From NCBI GenBank assembly GCA_008671135.1, contig RQAP01000010.1, positions 1 through 61,464 of the forward strand: a stretch of DNA of 61,464 bases, in the 5' to 3' direction. Shown here one piece after another: positions 35,518 through 44,503 of the stretch (its first letter is position 1; each line of letters begins with the position of its first letter). The notes under the pieces are model-generated. The model saw nothing but the letters and a program-made list of their open reading frames with translations, was not told the origin of the DNA and made no database searches. The translations under genes were made by a program, and so were the position numbers. This DNA comes from Collinsella aerofaciens. GTDB taxonomy: Bacteria; Actinomycetota; Coriobacteriia; Coriobacteriales; Coriobacteriaceae.

Positions 35518-36336
35518 ATGTCTGCAATCACTATTCTGCTTGTTGCGATTGTCGCGTTGCTTGCCGGTATGGAAGGCATTCTGGATGAGTTCCAGTTCCA
35601 TCAGCCGCTCGTGGCATGCACGCTTATCGGTCTCGTAACCGGTCACCTTCAGGAGGGCATCCTCCTGGGCGGTTCGCTCCAGATGATGGCCCTTGGCTGG
35701 GCTAACGTCGGCGCCGCCGTCGCGCCTGACGCCGCTCTGGCCTCGGTCGCCTCTTCGATCATCATGGTGCTCGCCCTCAACGGCGGCGCTACCGATCCGT
35801 CGAAGGCCGTTACCGCCGCTATCGCCGTCGCTGTCCCGCTGTCGGTCGCTGGTCTGTTCCTGACCATGATCTGCCGTACCCTGGCTACCGCTATCGCTCA
35901 CGCCATGGACGGTTGCGCCGAGAAGGGCGACTTCGCCGGCATCGAGCGTTGGCAGTACATTGCCATCCTTATGCAGGGCCTTCGTATCGCCATCCCGGCA
36001 GTACTTCTGTGCATCATCCCGGCCGAGGCTGTTACCAACGCGCTTAACGCTATGCCCGACTGGCTGTCCGGCGGCATGGCTGTCGGCGGCGGCATGGTCG
36101 CTTCCGTCGGTTACGCCATGGTCATCAACATGATGGCCACCAAGGAGACCTGGCCGTTCTTCATCCTCGGCTTTGTCCTTGCTGCCATCCCTCAGCTCAC
36201 GCTGATCGCCCTTGGCCTCATCGGCATCTCCCTTGCCCTCATCTACCTTGGCCTTAAGGATCTGGCCAAGCAGGGTGGCGGCATGGGCGGTGGCTCCGGT
36301 GACCCGCTCGGCGACATTCTGAACGATTACGAGTAG
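35518..36336 (+). CDS. PTS mannose family EIIC
   Basis: A 272-residue membrane permease subunit with about eight hydrophobic segments. The N-terminal signature MEGILDEFQFHQPLVACTLI, trimmed as GILDEFQFHQPLVACTLIG, and the GGSLQMMALGWANVGAAVAP motif are typical of mannose/glucose EIIC. It forms the sugar channel together with EIID. AGGAGG precedes the ATG by nine bases. It lies 18 bp after the IIAB gene and 16 bp before the IID gene. Confidence 0.95.
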   Translation: MSAITILLVAIVALLAGMEGILDEFQFHQPLVACTLIGLVTGHLQEGILLGGSLQMMALGWANVGAAVAPDAALASVASSIIMVLALNGGATDPSKAVTAAIAVAVPLSVAGLFLTMICRTLATAIAHAMDGCAEKGDFAGIERWQYIAILMQGLRIAIPAVLLCIIPAEAVTNALNAMPDWLSGGMAVGGGMVASVGYAMVINMMATKETWPFFILGFVLAAIPQLTLIALGLIGISLALIYLGLKDLAKQGGGMGGGSGDPLGDILNDYE

Positions 36337-36352
36337 GAGGGGAGTGATACAT

Positions 36353-37273
36353 ATGGCAGAGAACAAGATTCAGCTCACCAAGGCTGACCGCAAGAAGGTT
36401 TGCTTCCGTCATCAGTTCCTTCAGGGCTCGTGGAACTACGAGCGTATGCAGAACGGCGGCTGGTGCTTCGCAATGATCCCTGCGATCAAGAAGCTCTACA
36501 CCAGCAAGGATGACCAGATTGCCGCTCTTAAGCGCCACCTGGAGTTCTATAACACCCACCCCTATGTTTCCGCCCCCGTCATTGGCGTTACCCTCGCCCT
36601 CGAGGAGGAGCGCGCCAACGGTGCTCCGATCGACGACGTCGCCATCCAGGGCGTCAAGGTCGGTATGATGGGCCCGCTCGCCGGCGTCGGCGACCCTGCC
36701 TTCTGGTTCACCCTTCGCCCGATTCTGGGCGCTCTGGGCGCTTCCATGGCCCTGTCCGGCAGCATCGCCGGTCCGCTGCTGTTCTTCTTCGCGTGGAACA
36801 TCATCCGTTACGCCTTCCTGTGGTACACGCAGGAGTTTGGCTACAAGGTTGGCTCCTCCATCGCCAAGGACCTCTCCGGCGGTCTGATGGGCAAGGTCAC
36901 CGAGGGTGCTTCCATCCTGGGTATGTTCATCATCGGCGCCCTGGTCGAGCGCTGGGTGTCCATCTCCTTCACCCCGGTCGTCTCCAAGGTCACGCAGTCT
37001 GCTGGCGCCTTTATCGACTGGGCTAGCCTGCCCTCCGGCTCCGAGGGCGTCAAGGAAGCGCTGACGATGTACAACTCCATCGGTGCTACCGCCCTTGATC
37101 AGGTTAAGGTCACCACGCTTCAGGCTAACCTCGATCAGCTCATCCCCGGCCTTGCCGCTGTGTGCCTGACCCTGCTGGTCTGCAAGCTCCTCAAGAAGAA
37201 GGTCAGCCCGATCGTCATCATCCTGGCTCTCTTCGCCGTCGGCATCATCGGTCGCGTCTGCGGCTTCATGTAA
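36353..37273 (+). CDS. PTS mannose family EIID
   Basis: A 306-residue EIID. The soluble N-terminal part has RHQFLQGSWNYERMQNGGW and the MGPLAGVGDPAFWFTLRPIL signature. Membrane segments occur mainly in the second half, including the C-terminal VIILALFAVGIIGRVCG. The ATG at 36353 begins MAENKIQL and has GGGGAG upstream; a GTG nine bases earlier is possible. It completes the transporter with IIAB and IIC. Confidence 0.95.
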   Translation: MAENKIQLTKADRKKVCFRHQFLQGSWNYERMQNGGWCFAMIPAIKKLYTSKDDQIAALKRHLEFYNTHPYVSAPVIGVTLALEEERANGAPIDDVAIQGVKVGMMGPLAGVGDPAFWFTLRPILGALGASMALSGSIAGPLLFFFAWNIIRYAFLWYTQEFGYKVGSSIAKDLSGGLMGKVTEGASILGMFIIGALVERWVSISFTPVVSKVTQSAGAFIDWASLPSGSEGVKEALTMYNSIGATALDQVKVTTLQANLDQLIPGLAAVCLTLLVCKLLKKKVSPIVIILALFAVGIIGRVCGFM

Positions 37274-37329
37274 GCACGCTTCGGCTTAAGACCGAGAGTT
37301 GCTAGGCAAGGGCTTTTGAGCCATTGAAA

Positions 37330-37376
37330 CGGACCGCACCCGGTGGGTACACTGGATGCGGTCCGATTGTTTTTTA
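37330..37376 (+). terminator. Terminator/attenuator between EIID and manO
   Basis: Stem CGGACCGCA / TGCGGTCCG with an 18-nt loop, then ATTGTTTTTT. It ends just before the manO ribosome site, so manO may be reached only by readthrough or from its own promoter. Confidence 0.8.
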
Positions 37377-37394
37377 TTGGAGGGCGAGGCGCGT

Positions 37395-37793
37395 ATGGCG
37401 CAATCTCAGAACAGCACGGTCGATCTGGCAACGCCGGCAACCTGCCTGATGGGGCTTACCAGTCACGGTAACGTAATGGTGGGCAATAAGGCGTTTGAGT
37501 ACTATAACGAGCGCAATCCCGAGGATTATATTCAAATCCCGTGGGACGAGGTCGACTATATTGCCGCCGAGGTTTTGCGCGGTACCAAGAAGATCACGCG
37601 TTTTGCCATCTTTACCAAGGATAACGGTCACTTTACGTTTTCGACGCGCGACGACAAAGAGACGCTTCGTGCGGTTCGTAAGTACGTCGACGAGGATAAG
37701 CTCGTGCGTTCGCCCGACTTTATCGATGTGACGGCCAAGGGCGCCAAGAGCATCCCCGCTGCCATCAAGAGCCTTTTCCACAGAGACAGCTAA
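37395..37793 (+). CDS. manO: ManO-like PTS-associated protein (DUF956)
   Basis: A 132-residue DUF956 protein, the small cytoplasmic protein regularly found after mannose-PTS genes. Recognisable parts are GLTSHGNVMVGNKAFEYYNE, IQIPWDEVDYIAAEV and the terminal IPAAIKSLFH. It is thought to modulate the PTS, but the mechanism is unsettled. The ATG at 37395 follows GGAGGGCGAGG; the in-frame start at 37356 lies inside the terminator. Confidence 0.88.
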   Translation: MAQSQNSTVDLATPATCLMGLTSHGNVMVGNKAFEYYNERNPEDYIQIPWDEVDYIAAEVLRGTKKITRFAIFTKDNGHFTFSTRDDKETLRAVRKYVDEDKLVRSPDFIDVTAKGAKSIPAAIKSLFHRDS

Positions 37794-37811
37794 TCGTTGG
37801 CGATAGATGGC

Positions 37812-37919
37812 GGAAAATGCATCCCGGAATTTGTTCTCATTCCGGGATGCATTTTCCTTTTGAGGGCCAGTTGGGAAAGCTTGTCCCATTATTTCGCGTT
37901 ATTCCGGGTTATTCTTTCC
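37812..37919. repeat. Third 46-bp palindrome array, two units, 62-bp period
   Basis: Unit 37812-37857 has perfect 19-bp arms (GGAAAATGCATCCCGGAAT and its complement). Unit 37874-37919 is degenerate but keeps GGAAA...CCC and GGG...TTTCC at the right places. The start-to-start distance is again exactly 62 bp. It lies between manO and tRNA-Arg. Confidence 0.85.
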
Positions 37920-38024
37920 GATATTGAGGATTGCCCTCGGAAACTATTCGCTATAGAGCCTTCTCGATGAGTGGCCATGCGCTACATGGCAAAGGGGTAA
38001 ATCTGCTACACTAGTACAACATGC

Positions 38025-38098
38025 CTCCGTAGCTCAGGGGATAGAGCACCGCTCTCCTAAAGCGGGTGTCGACGGTTCGAATCCGCCCGGGGGCACCA
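38025..38098 (+). tRNA. tRNA-Arg (anticodon CCT)
   Basis: A 74-nt cloverleaf with encoded CCA. The acceptor GCCTCCG/CGGGGGC pairs fully with one T-G. The anticodon stem CCGCT/AGCGG closes loop CTCCTAA with CCT at 38056-38058, reading AGG. The T-arm has GGTTCGAATCC. TACACT at 38009-38014 is a likely -10. A small GC hairpin with TTTC follows (about 38107-38135). Confidence 0.96.
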
Positions 38099-38187
38099 GG
38101 GAATATGACGGCGTCGCGGGAGCGGCGCCGTTTCTGGTTTGCGGGGGCCGCCGTGCTGCTCGCCCGTGGGGGACTGGCATCTGTTTC

Positions 38188-39388
38188 CTAGAGTGCGCTG
38201 CGGTAAATCTTTCTCGCGTTGTCCAGCGTGAGCTTCCTGAAGCTGCCGAAGAGCTCTCCGCGGTTGATCTTGAGGCCCGGAATCATCTTTTCGATATCGT
38301 CCTCGGTGACTCCGAACTCCGATAGCGCGCGCGGCATTCCCAGCGAGACGAAGAAATCCTGCAGCTCGTCGATGGTCGCTTCGACCGCGTACTCGATTGC
38401 CTGCTCGGGGGTTACCTCCACATCGAGCTCGTCCGCGTCCGAATCGATGGGTTCGATGCCAAGGGCCTGGGCGCTGAACTCCAGGAAGCGCTCAGGGTGC
38501 TCTCGCCATACGTAGCGCATCCAGGCGGGGAAGATGACGGCGAGGCCGGCGCCGTGCGTGATCTTGGTGTCCAGTGCGGATAGCTCGTGCTCAAGGCCGC
38601 GGCAGGTCCAATCGCCGTCGCGCAGGGCGTTATGGGCGAGCGTACCCACCCACATGATCTCGGCGCGGGCGTCGTAGTCATCGGGGTTCTCCATCACCTT
38701 GGGCGCCGCCTCCCTCGCGGCGCGCACTAGCCCGCAGGCGATGTTGTCGGTTACGCCCACGGCGGGCTCGCCGGAGAAGAGTCGCTCCATGATATGGGCG
38801 ATCATGTCGGTCACTCCCGCGGCGGTCTGGCAGGCGGGCAGGCTGAAGGTCAGCTCCGGGTCGAGGAAGGCGATGGCCGGGCGGTTGAGGTCCGTGTTAA
38901 TGCTGCATTTGAGGTGCTCCTCGTCGTTGCTGATAACGCAGGAGTTAGAGGCCTCGGAACCGGATGCGGGGATGGTCACCACGCAGGCGACGTCGATGCG
39001 GTCGGCGGGAACGGCGCGCTTGCGGAAGAAGTCCCATACGTCGCCGTCGTATACCGCCCCAGTGCGATGGCCTTCGCGCAGTCCATGACGGAGCCGCCGC
39101 CCACGGGCAGGATGATGTCGGCGTCGTTTGCCCGTGCGAGCTCAACGCCTTCTCGTGCCAAGCCTATTTCGGGGTTTGGACGCACCCCTCCAAGCCCGAT
39201 GTGCTCCACGCCCGCGGCATCGAGCGATGCCCTCACGCGGACGAGCGTTCCGCAGCGAACTGCGGAACCCCTGCCGTAGACAATGAGCGCTCAGCGGTAG
39301 CCGGAGGCGGACAGAGTCCCCCAACCTTGTCGGTCGCTTTTCGCCCAAAGACAAAGCGGGTGGGGGAGTAGAAGGAGAAATCGTTCAT
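38188..39388 (-). pseudogene. Iron-containing alcohol dehydrogenase, broken by frameshifts and a stop
   Basis: The full length of an iron-dependent (butanol-type) alcohol dehydrogenase can be followed through three frames. The start MNDFSFYSPTRFVFG is at 39388. After the G5 run at 39319-39323 the frame changes to ALIVYGRGSAVRCGTL, just after an in-frame TGA at 39291-39293. It continues through DIILPVGGGSVMDCAKAIALG. A missing base in the G-run at 39057-39060 shifts to the frame VYDGDVWDFFRKR...VTIPASGSEASNS, which stays open to 38188. Two lesions are single-base losses in G-runs and the third is a stop. It is therefore a pseudogene unless the runs are sequencing errors. Confidence 0.85.
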
Positions 39389-39646
39389 GGAGCTCCAATC
39401 TGGCGTTTCGCCCTACATGCGCGGAGGAGTTTTTCGGGCGCATCGCCTGCGTTCGCGTCGCAATCTCGGCGGCGCGGTGCGGTCCGTGGATTCCATCGTA
39501 TCGCCCGCGGCACCCCTTACCGACGATTGAGGCGAGTCTGCATTTCGCGGCGCGACGTCCACCTGGCGGACGATATCCGTTCGCGACACGTGGCCGTCCC
39601 GGTCGCAATAGCGTATGCGCACCGGGTTGCCGAGATGGGCCTGCGA

Positions 39647-39775
39647 CCCCTTCTCCTGATGCGAGCGCGCGAGACGGGCGAGCAGCGGCGCGAGCACCTG
39701 CTCGACCGTCTCCTCCCGATACCACGCCGCCACGGGCAACCCGTTCACGTCAAACCCGTACGTTCGCCATGCCAT
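39647..39775 (-). pseudogene. N-terminal fragment resembling a uridine-kinase-type kinase
   Basis: About 43 codons beginning MAWRTYGFDVNGLPVAAWY, then a helix TVEQVLAPLLARLARSHQEKG. This is how nucleoside/sugar kinases of the phosphoribulokinase superfamily begin, just before their Walker A strand, which is missing here. What follows (about 39540-39640) has a string GNPVRIRYCDRDGHVSRTDI that looks like part of a WYL-type domain, so unrelated fragments have been joined. Identification is tentative. Confidence 0.4.
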
Positions 39776-39864
39776 TCGCCTCGCCGCCTTCGCCGAACGA
39801 AACCGCGTATCCAGACCGCCGGTCCCCCACCCAGCACTTCGACGAGCCTTCGCGCTCACTTCTG

Positions 39865-40335
39865 CGGTCGGGATGCGCCCGCGAGGCGCTCGGCAGGCAG
39901 CGCCATTTCCGCTCGCTGTGTCGAGCGCGAGTGTCGAGAAGTCGCCATATGCCACTCAGATGTAGCATGGAGTGCCGAAGTGCACGCGCCCGTGACGAAA
40001 CACTGGCGCCAACCCGTTCCGCGCACCACCCCGCCCGTAAGGTGTGTGGCGAAAGGAGGACCAGCCGCATGAACATCCCCGAGACACAGAGCCTACCTCG
40101 ATCGCATTCCGCACGAGCTTCTCTGACATTTCCGCCCATTACCACGTGGAGGTCCCCGTCGCGGAGATCGCCTACGCATACGACTACATCAATTCCCGGC
40201 ATGCCCCGCGCAGGCAGGCCACGCTGAACGACGGGTCCGCGGCCCGGCAGGACGAATGACGCGCTTCGGCACAGGCCATGCCGAAACGCGTCACGCAAGC
40301 AAAGGAAGGAAGCCAACATCACATGAGCATCATCG
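39865..40335 (+). repeat. Left copy of the duplicated regulator region (internally deleted)
   Basis: This segment matches the right copy in three blocks: 39865-40090 with about 44701-44928 (upstream region and first codons of the regulator), 40091-40260 with 44940-44955 plus 47504-47660 (regulator end), and 40275-40335 with 47660-47711 (leader and first codons of the EIIB gene). The blocks are in the same order and orientation. The left copy lacks about 2.55 kb of the regulator. Confidence 0.85.
40069..40259 (+). pseudogene. Deleted relic of the LevR-like regulator gene
   Basis: It starts with the same GGAGG, ATG and MNIPETQ as the intact gene at 44906, loses 12 bp, and after CTCGATCGCAT jumps to the last 50 codons (FRTSFSDISAHYHVEV... 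to RQDE-stop). The junction GCAT is present at both parent positions (44952-44955 and 47504-47507), which suggests deletion between short homologies. The 2552-bp loss is not a multiple of three, so the remnant is frameshifted. Confidence 0.85.
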
Positions 40336-40811
40336 CAGCACGCATCGACAACCGCCTGCTACACGGCATAGTGGCAACCCAGTGGGTACCCGAGTTCCGT
40401 CCGCAGCGTCTCATGGTCATCGATGACATCGTCGCCAACGACCCGACCAAGAAGGCCGCCATGCGGATGGCAAAGCCCTCGGGAGTCGCCCTCTCCATTA
40501 TCAACAAGGAGACGGCTCTCACGAACTATCGGGCGGGCAAGTACGACGACCACACGGTCTTCATCGTGGCGCGAGACCCCCAGACCATCCTCGACGTCAT
40601 ACAGACGGGCCAGGTTGTTCCCACACTCGTGGTCGGAGGCACAGTCTTTCCCGAAGAGGGGTCAGACGCCGTCCAGGTGAGCAGTCGCGCCTACGTCACC
40701 AAAGACGAGCTGCCCGCATATCGAGCGATTGCTGGCACCGGCTGCGACATCACCGTTCGCTATGTGCCGGCCGACAAGCCCGTAGAGCTCTCCAGCATCA
40801 TCACGCTTTAG
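40323..40811 (+). CDS. PTS mannose/fructose/sorbose family EIIB
   Basis: A 162-residue EIIB with phospho-His14 in RIDNRLLHGIVATQW, the conserved VVGGTVFPEEG region, and normal length. It accepts phosphate from the separate EIIA (42487) and passes it to the sugar. The ATG at 40323 gives the exact family N-terminus MSIIAARIDNRLLHG; AAGGAAGGAAG lies upstream. First intact gene of IIB-IIC-IID-IIA-GH32. Its first codons and leader are duplicated at about 47660-47711. Confidence 0.95.
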   Translation: MSIIAARIDNRLLHGIVATQWVPEFRPQRLMVIDDIVANDPTKKAAMRMAKPSGVALSIINKETALTNYRAGKYDDHTVFIVARDPQTILDVIQTGQVVPTLVVGGTVFPEEGSDAVQVSSRAYVTKDELPAYRAIAGTGCDITVRYVPADKPVELSSIITL

Positions 40812-40826
40812 CAAGGGAGTGAACTT

Positions 40827-41600
40827 ATGACACCATCCATCATCCAGATAGCCGTCGTTACACTCATCGCCTTCATCTACGGAGCCGAGAAGAACGCGGG
40901 ACAAATTCTCACGAACATGTCCGTCACGCCAGCATGGTTCGTCGGACTTGCGCTCGGCGACCCCGTAACCGGCCTCGCCGTCGGCGCCATCGTCCAACTC
41001 ATGAGCCTGGGCGTGGCGGCCATGGGAGGAGCCTCCGTCCCCGACTATCCCACTGCCGCCATCATTGGCGCCGTCGTTGCCATCACCTCGGGTCAGGAGG
41101 CGAGCGTCGGCGTTGCCGCCGGAATCGCAGTCGGCATGCTCGGCCTTCAGCTCGACGTCATCGCCAAGACGGCAAACGGCTTCCTCGGGCGTACCTCGCA
41201 GCGCTTTGCCGAAGAGGGCAAGTACTCGCAGATGAAGAGCGTACTTTTCCTCGGTCCGGTCTTCTATGGCCTTACGGCGGCCATCCCCACGTTTGCCGTA
41301 CTGCTCTTTGGCGCCGATGCCGTCAACGCTTTCCTCTCCGTCATGCCCTCCTGGTTCACGACCGGCCTCTCCATCGCCGCCGGTATCCTCCCCGTCGTCG
41401 GCCTTGCGATGCTTCTGTCCTTCATGCCAATGAAGAAATTCATCGCCTACGCCATCGTTGGCTTCGTTCTGGCCGCCTACCTGCAGATAAGCATTCTCCC
41501 CATTGCCCTGCTCGGTGCCGCCGCGGCCATCGAGTACTACAAGTCGCACAGCAATCCGTCCGTAAACGCCCTCGACGCTGGAGGTCTGGAAGATGAGTAA
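40827..41600 (+). CDS. PTS mannose/sorbose family EIIC
   Basis: A 257-residue membrane permease with family motifs (VGLALGDPVTGLAVGAIVQL and MSLGVAAMGGASVPDYPTAA) and about seven hydrophobic helices. The pattern is closer to sorbose/fructose/GalNAc-type EIIC than to the glucose/mannose EIIC at 35518. The stop overlaps the EIID start by 8 bp. Confidence 0.94.
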   Translation: MTPSIIQIAVVTLIAFIYGAEKNAGQILTNMSVTPAWFVGLALGDPVTGLAVGAIVQLMSLGVAAMGGASVPDYPTAAIIGAVVAITSGQEASVGVAAGIAVGMLGLQLDVIAKTANGFLGRTSQRFAEEGKYSQMKSVLFLGPVFYGLTAAIPTFAVLLFGADAVNAFLSVMPSWFTTGLSIAAGILPVVGLAMLLSFMPMKKFIAYAIVGFVLAAYLQISILPIALLGAAAAIEYYKSHSNPSVNALDAGGLEDE

Positions 41601-42453
41601 CGAAGTTAACGCCACCAAGGCAAACGAAGCGCCAACCCGCCTGGCAGACGGAACGTACCAGCCAGTCCTCACCGTTTCCGATCTCGACCGTTGCGGCCGC
41701 CGCTGGATGCTCGGCGCGTCCATCTATAACTATGAGTCCCAGTGTGCCCCGGCGGTCATGTTCGCAACCGAACCCGCCCTGCGCAAGATCTATGCAGGAG
41801 ACGAGGAGGGCTACCGCAGGTCACTTCTGAGCACCTATCGCTATTACAATGCGACTCCCCAGGTAAGCGGCCTGCTCCTCGGCGCCGGCCTAGCCTTGGA
41901 GGACAAGGGGCACAATGACGCCATCGACGCGGTCCAAGACCTTAAGATTGGCCTCATGGGCTCCCTCTCAGGAGTCGGCGATACGATCTTCGCCATCCTC
42001 ATTCCCACCATCTTCGGCTCCATCGCCGCCTACATGGGACAGGCGGGAAACCCCGTCGGCGTGCTTCTCTGGCTCGCCGTCGCCATCGCCATCTTCGTAT
42101 GGAAGCTCTTTGACTGGCGCATAGGCTATAAGTTCGGCGACAAGCTCTTCACGACCCTTGCCGAGAAGATGTCCGTTTTCACCGAGTCGACGTCGGCACT
42201 TGGCATGATGGTCGTCGGTGCGCTCATCCCCACCGTCATCAAGGTCTCGTGTGGTCTCACGTTCACCATGGGTGACGTCACGCTCGACGTCCAGACGGGC
42301 ATCCTCGACCAAATCATGGTCGGCATGCTGCCCGTAATAGCCACAGCCATCGTCTACGCCCTCGTCAAGCGCAAGGTCAGCATCAACAAGATTGTCCTCG
42401 GCATCCTCATCATCTCGTGGGTGTGCGCGGCTTTCGGCATTCTTGCTGCCTAG
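41593..42453 (+). CDS. PTS mannose/sorbose family EIID
   Basis: A 286-residue EIID. The N-terminal part contains DLDRCGRRWMLGASIYNYES, and the signature GLMGSLSGVGDTIFAILIPT is present. The C-terminal half is hydrophobic. It begins inside the last codons of the EIIC gene (8-bp overlap), so the two are translationally coupled. It forms the permease with EIIC. Confidence 0.94.
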   Translation: MSNEVNATKANEAPTRLADGTYQPVLTVSDLDRCGRRWMLGASIYNYESQCAPAVMFATEPALRKIYAGDEEGYRRSLLSTYRYYNATPQVSGLLLGAGLALEDKGHNDAIDAVQDLKIGLMGSLSGVGDTIFAILIPTIFGSIAAYMGQAGNPVGVLLWLAVAIAIFVWKLFDWRIGYKFGDKLFTTLAEKMSVFTESTSALGMMVVGALIPTVIKVSCGLTFTMGDVTLDVQTGILDQIMVGMLPVIATAIVYALVKRKVSINKIVLGILIISWVCAAFGILAA

Positions 42454-42486
42454 CCTAGGGCTAGACCAACCCACAAAGGACGCATT

Positions 42487-42891
42487 ATGAGGCACATCAT
42501 CATTGCATCGCACTACGGCCTGGCAGCCGGACTCGGAGACACGCTCAAGGCCATCATAGGACCGGGGCACGACATCAGGGTTGTCTGCGCGTTTACAGAC
42601 GAAACCCCGCTCGAGGAGAAGCTCGCCAGCGCATTCGAGGGCATCGCCGAAGATGACGAGACCCTCGTTCTCACCGACATCCTTCAGGGCAGCGTAAACC
42701 AGCTCGTAGCCTGCTCGGCTCCGCGAGGCGCGTTCATAGTGACCGGCGTAAACCTTCCCGTGGCCCTCGAGCTCTCGCTCCACGCCGGACAGCTTACTCC
42801 CGATGTGGTGAGGCATGTCGTCACCCAAGCCAAAGAGCAGCTCGTCTACCTCGGAGATCTTACTCCGGACGTTGACGAAGAAGACGAATAG
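42487..42891 (+). CDS. PTS mannose-family EIIA
   Basis: A 134-residue EIIA-Man with phospho-His9 in IIIASHYGLAAG and the later VLTDILQGSVNQL motif (the usual form is D-x-x-G-G-S/T-P). It passes phosphate from HPr-His15 to the EIIB at 40323. AAAGGA lies upstream of the ATG. Here EIIA and EIIB are separate genes, unlike the fused IIAB at 34510, so the two PTSs in the window are not recent duplicates of each other. Confidence 0.92.
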   Translation: MRHIIIASHYGLAAGLGDTLKAIIGPGHDIRVVCAFTDETPLEEKLASAFEGIAEDDETLVLTDILQGSVNQLVACSAPRGAFIVTGVNLPVALELSLHAGQLTPDVVRHVVTQAKEQLVYLGDLTPDVDEEDE

Positions 42892-42920
42892 GAAAGACGC
42901 GACAGTAAGGAGGACGAGAC

Positions 42921-44357
42921 ATGCGCAAAGTCCCGACCAATAACCAGCACCTGTTCTACCAACCGAAGGACGTGTGGGTGGGAGACGTCATGCCCTTCGG
43001 CAAGGACGGCACGTTCTATCTATACCACCAGCGTGACACGCGCGACCCCGCTCCGCTTGCCGAAGGACAGCCCTTTGGGTGGTCGCTCGCGACCACCCAG
43101 GACTTCGTGACGTACCAGGAACACGGAACGGCGATCCCCCACGGCGGAGAAGACGACCAAGACCAGTTCATCTACGCCGGAACCGTTTACGAGGCAAAAG
43201 GGGAGGTACGCGCTTTCTATACCGGGTTCAACCGCAACTACCTGCGAGAAGGCAAAACGTCCCAGGTGCTCATGCAGGCGAAGGCCTGCTCGGATGATTA
43301 TGCGACGTGGAAAAAGACGGGCGTTGCAGTAGAGCTCACGCCTCAGCCAGGATACGATGGGCGCAACTGGCGCGACCCTTTCGTAATATGGGATGACGAC
43401 CGGAAGGAATACCTCCTCGTACTGGGCACGCGTAAGGGAGACGACCCCTCCAAAACCCTCCAAACTGGCAGGCTCGTTCACTTTACGTCGAAGGACCTCG
43501 AGCACTGGCAGTTCAAGGGCGACTTCTGGGCCCCCGGCCTCTACACCATGTTCGAAATGCCAGACATTTTTAAAATTGGCGATTGGTGGTACCTGGTCTA
43601 CTCTGAGTACAGCGACGAGAACAAGATCGTCTACCGCATGAGCCGCGATCTCTACGGTCCGTGGGAGAAGCCGAGAGATGACGCCTTCGACGGGAGGGCG
43701 TATTACGCCGGACGGACCGCCTTCGACGGATCGCGCAGGATTCTGTCCGGCTGGGTCCCCACGCGCGAGAACGACGATGACCGGGCCAACTGGCTTTGGG
43801 GTGGCTCGTTTATGCCCCATGAGGTGTACCAGCGCCCCAATGGCACCCTCGGCGTTCGCCCTCCCCAAAGCATAAAGGATGCGTTCGAGTGCCCTGATGC
43901 CGTCCCGGATATCGAGCTTCGCGGAGACCACGAACGAACGGAGTGCGTAATCACCGAAAACGCAGGCGAGATCTTCTGCTTCGAGGCAGACGTGACGTTC
44001 AGGGACGCTTGCGACTTCTCAATTCGAGCCTACAAGAATCTCGAGACCGACGAGTCGTACGAATACCGCTTCGACCTCGACGCGAATCGGCTCTCGTTCG
44101 ACAAGAGCCCCTGTTACAAGTGGTTCCGCGTAATGGATAAGGGGCTTTGGAGGCCAGTCTGGCTCGAGTCCGGGCGTTCTTACCACCTGCAGCTCATCGT
44201 TGACGACAACATCCTCGTCCTCTACCTCGACGGTACCGCACTCACGACACGCGTCTGCGAGAAGTTCGGCCACTCGCTTGCTGTTACGGTAACGAATGGC
44301 GAACTCAAACTGTCCAACATAGCCTTGGCGAAGGGGCTGCGCGAACAGGAAAAGTAA
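42921..44357 (+). CDS. GH32-like glycoside hydrolase (fructan/fructoside hydrolase)
   Basis: A 478-residue five-bladed propeller plus C-terminal beta-sandwich (about 340-470). The RDP motif is clear (WRDPFV, Asp152), and the acid/base motif appears as EMPD (Glu212) in place of the usual ECPD. The nucleophile block is VGDVMPFG (Asp22) instead of WMNDPNG, so the family assignment is to a divergent GH32 branch. No signal peptide: the enzyme is cytoplasmic and would cleave phosphorylated fructosides delivered by the PTS encoded immediately upstream. AAGGAGG precedes the ATG. Substrate is inferred. Confidence 0.85.
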   Translation: MRKVPTNNQHLFYQPKDVWVGDVMPFGKDGTFYLYHQRDTRDPAPLAEGQPFGWSLATTQDFVTYQEHGTAIPHGGEDDQDQFIYAGTVYEAKGEVRAFYTGFNRNYLREGKTSQVLMQAKACSDDYATWKKTGVAVELTPQPGYDGRNWRDPFVIWDDDRKEYLLVLGTRKGDDPSKTLQTGRLVHFTSKDLEHWQFKGDFWAPGLYTMFEMPDIFKIGDWWYLVYSEYSDENKIVYRMSRDLYGPWEKPRDDAFDGRAYYAGRTAFDGSRRILSGWVPTRENDDDRANWLWGGSFMPHEVYQRPNGTLGVRPPQSIKDAFECPDAVPDIELRGDHERTECVITENAGEIFCFEADVTFRDACDFSIRAYKNLETDESYEYRFDLDANRLSFDKSPCYKWFRVMDKGLWRPVWLESGRSYHLQLIVDDNILVLYLDGTALTTRVCEKFGHSLAVTVTNGELKLSNIALAKGLREQEK

Positions 44358-44503
44358 GCCAGTGAACCTCGTCGCCACAGCGACTCCCCCAGCAAAACAC
44401 GCGAACAACGGGTCCGGCCGCATTCCGGCGACCGGACTCGTCCTGTGCCCTGATGGCACATGGCCCCGGGCTGCCGACAGCGAGGCGGCCTTAGGGGCCT
44501 CGC

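Noticed and set aside
38025..38098. tRNA-Arg as an active integration site
   Set aside because: No integrase and no second copy of the tRNA 3' end seen downstream.
38188..39388. Programmed frameshifting in the alcohol dehydrogenase
   Set aside because: Two separate shifts plus a stop codon, without a slippery heptamer or a downstream pseudoknot, fit decay better.
39413..39955. A 180-residue minus-strand protein
   Set aside because: Its first 30 codons are the reverse complement of the duplicated regulator leader, and the rest joins unrelated fragments; only the kinase-like piece is annotated.
34510..42891. The two mannose-family PTS sets as recent duplicates
   Set aside because: One has a fused IIAB, the other separate IIA and IIB; EIIC and EIID motifs differ. 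They belong to different subfamilies.
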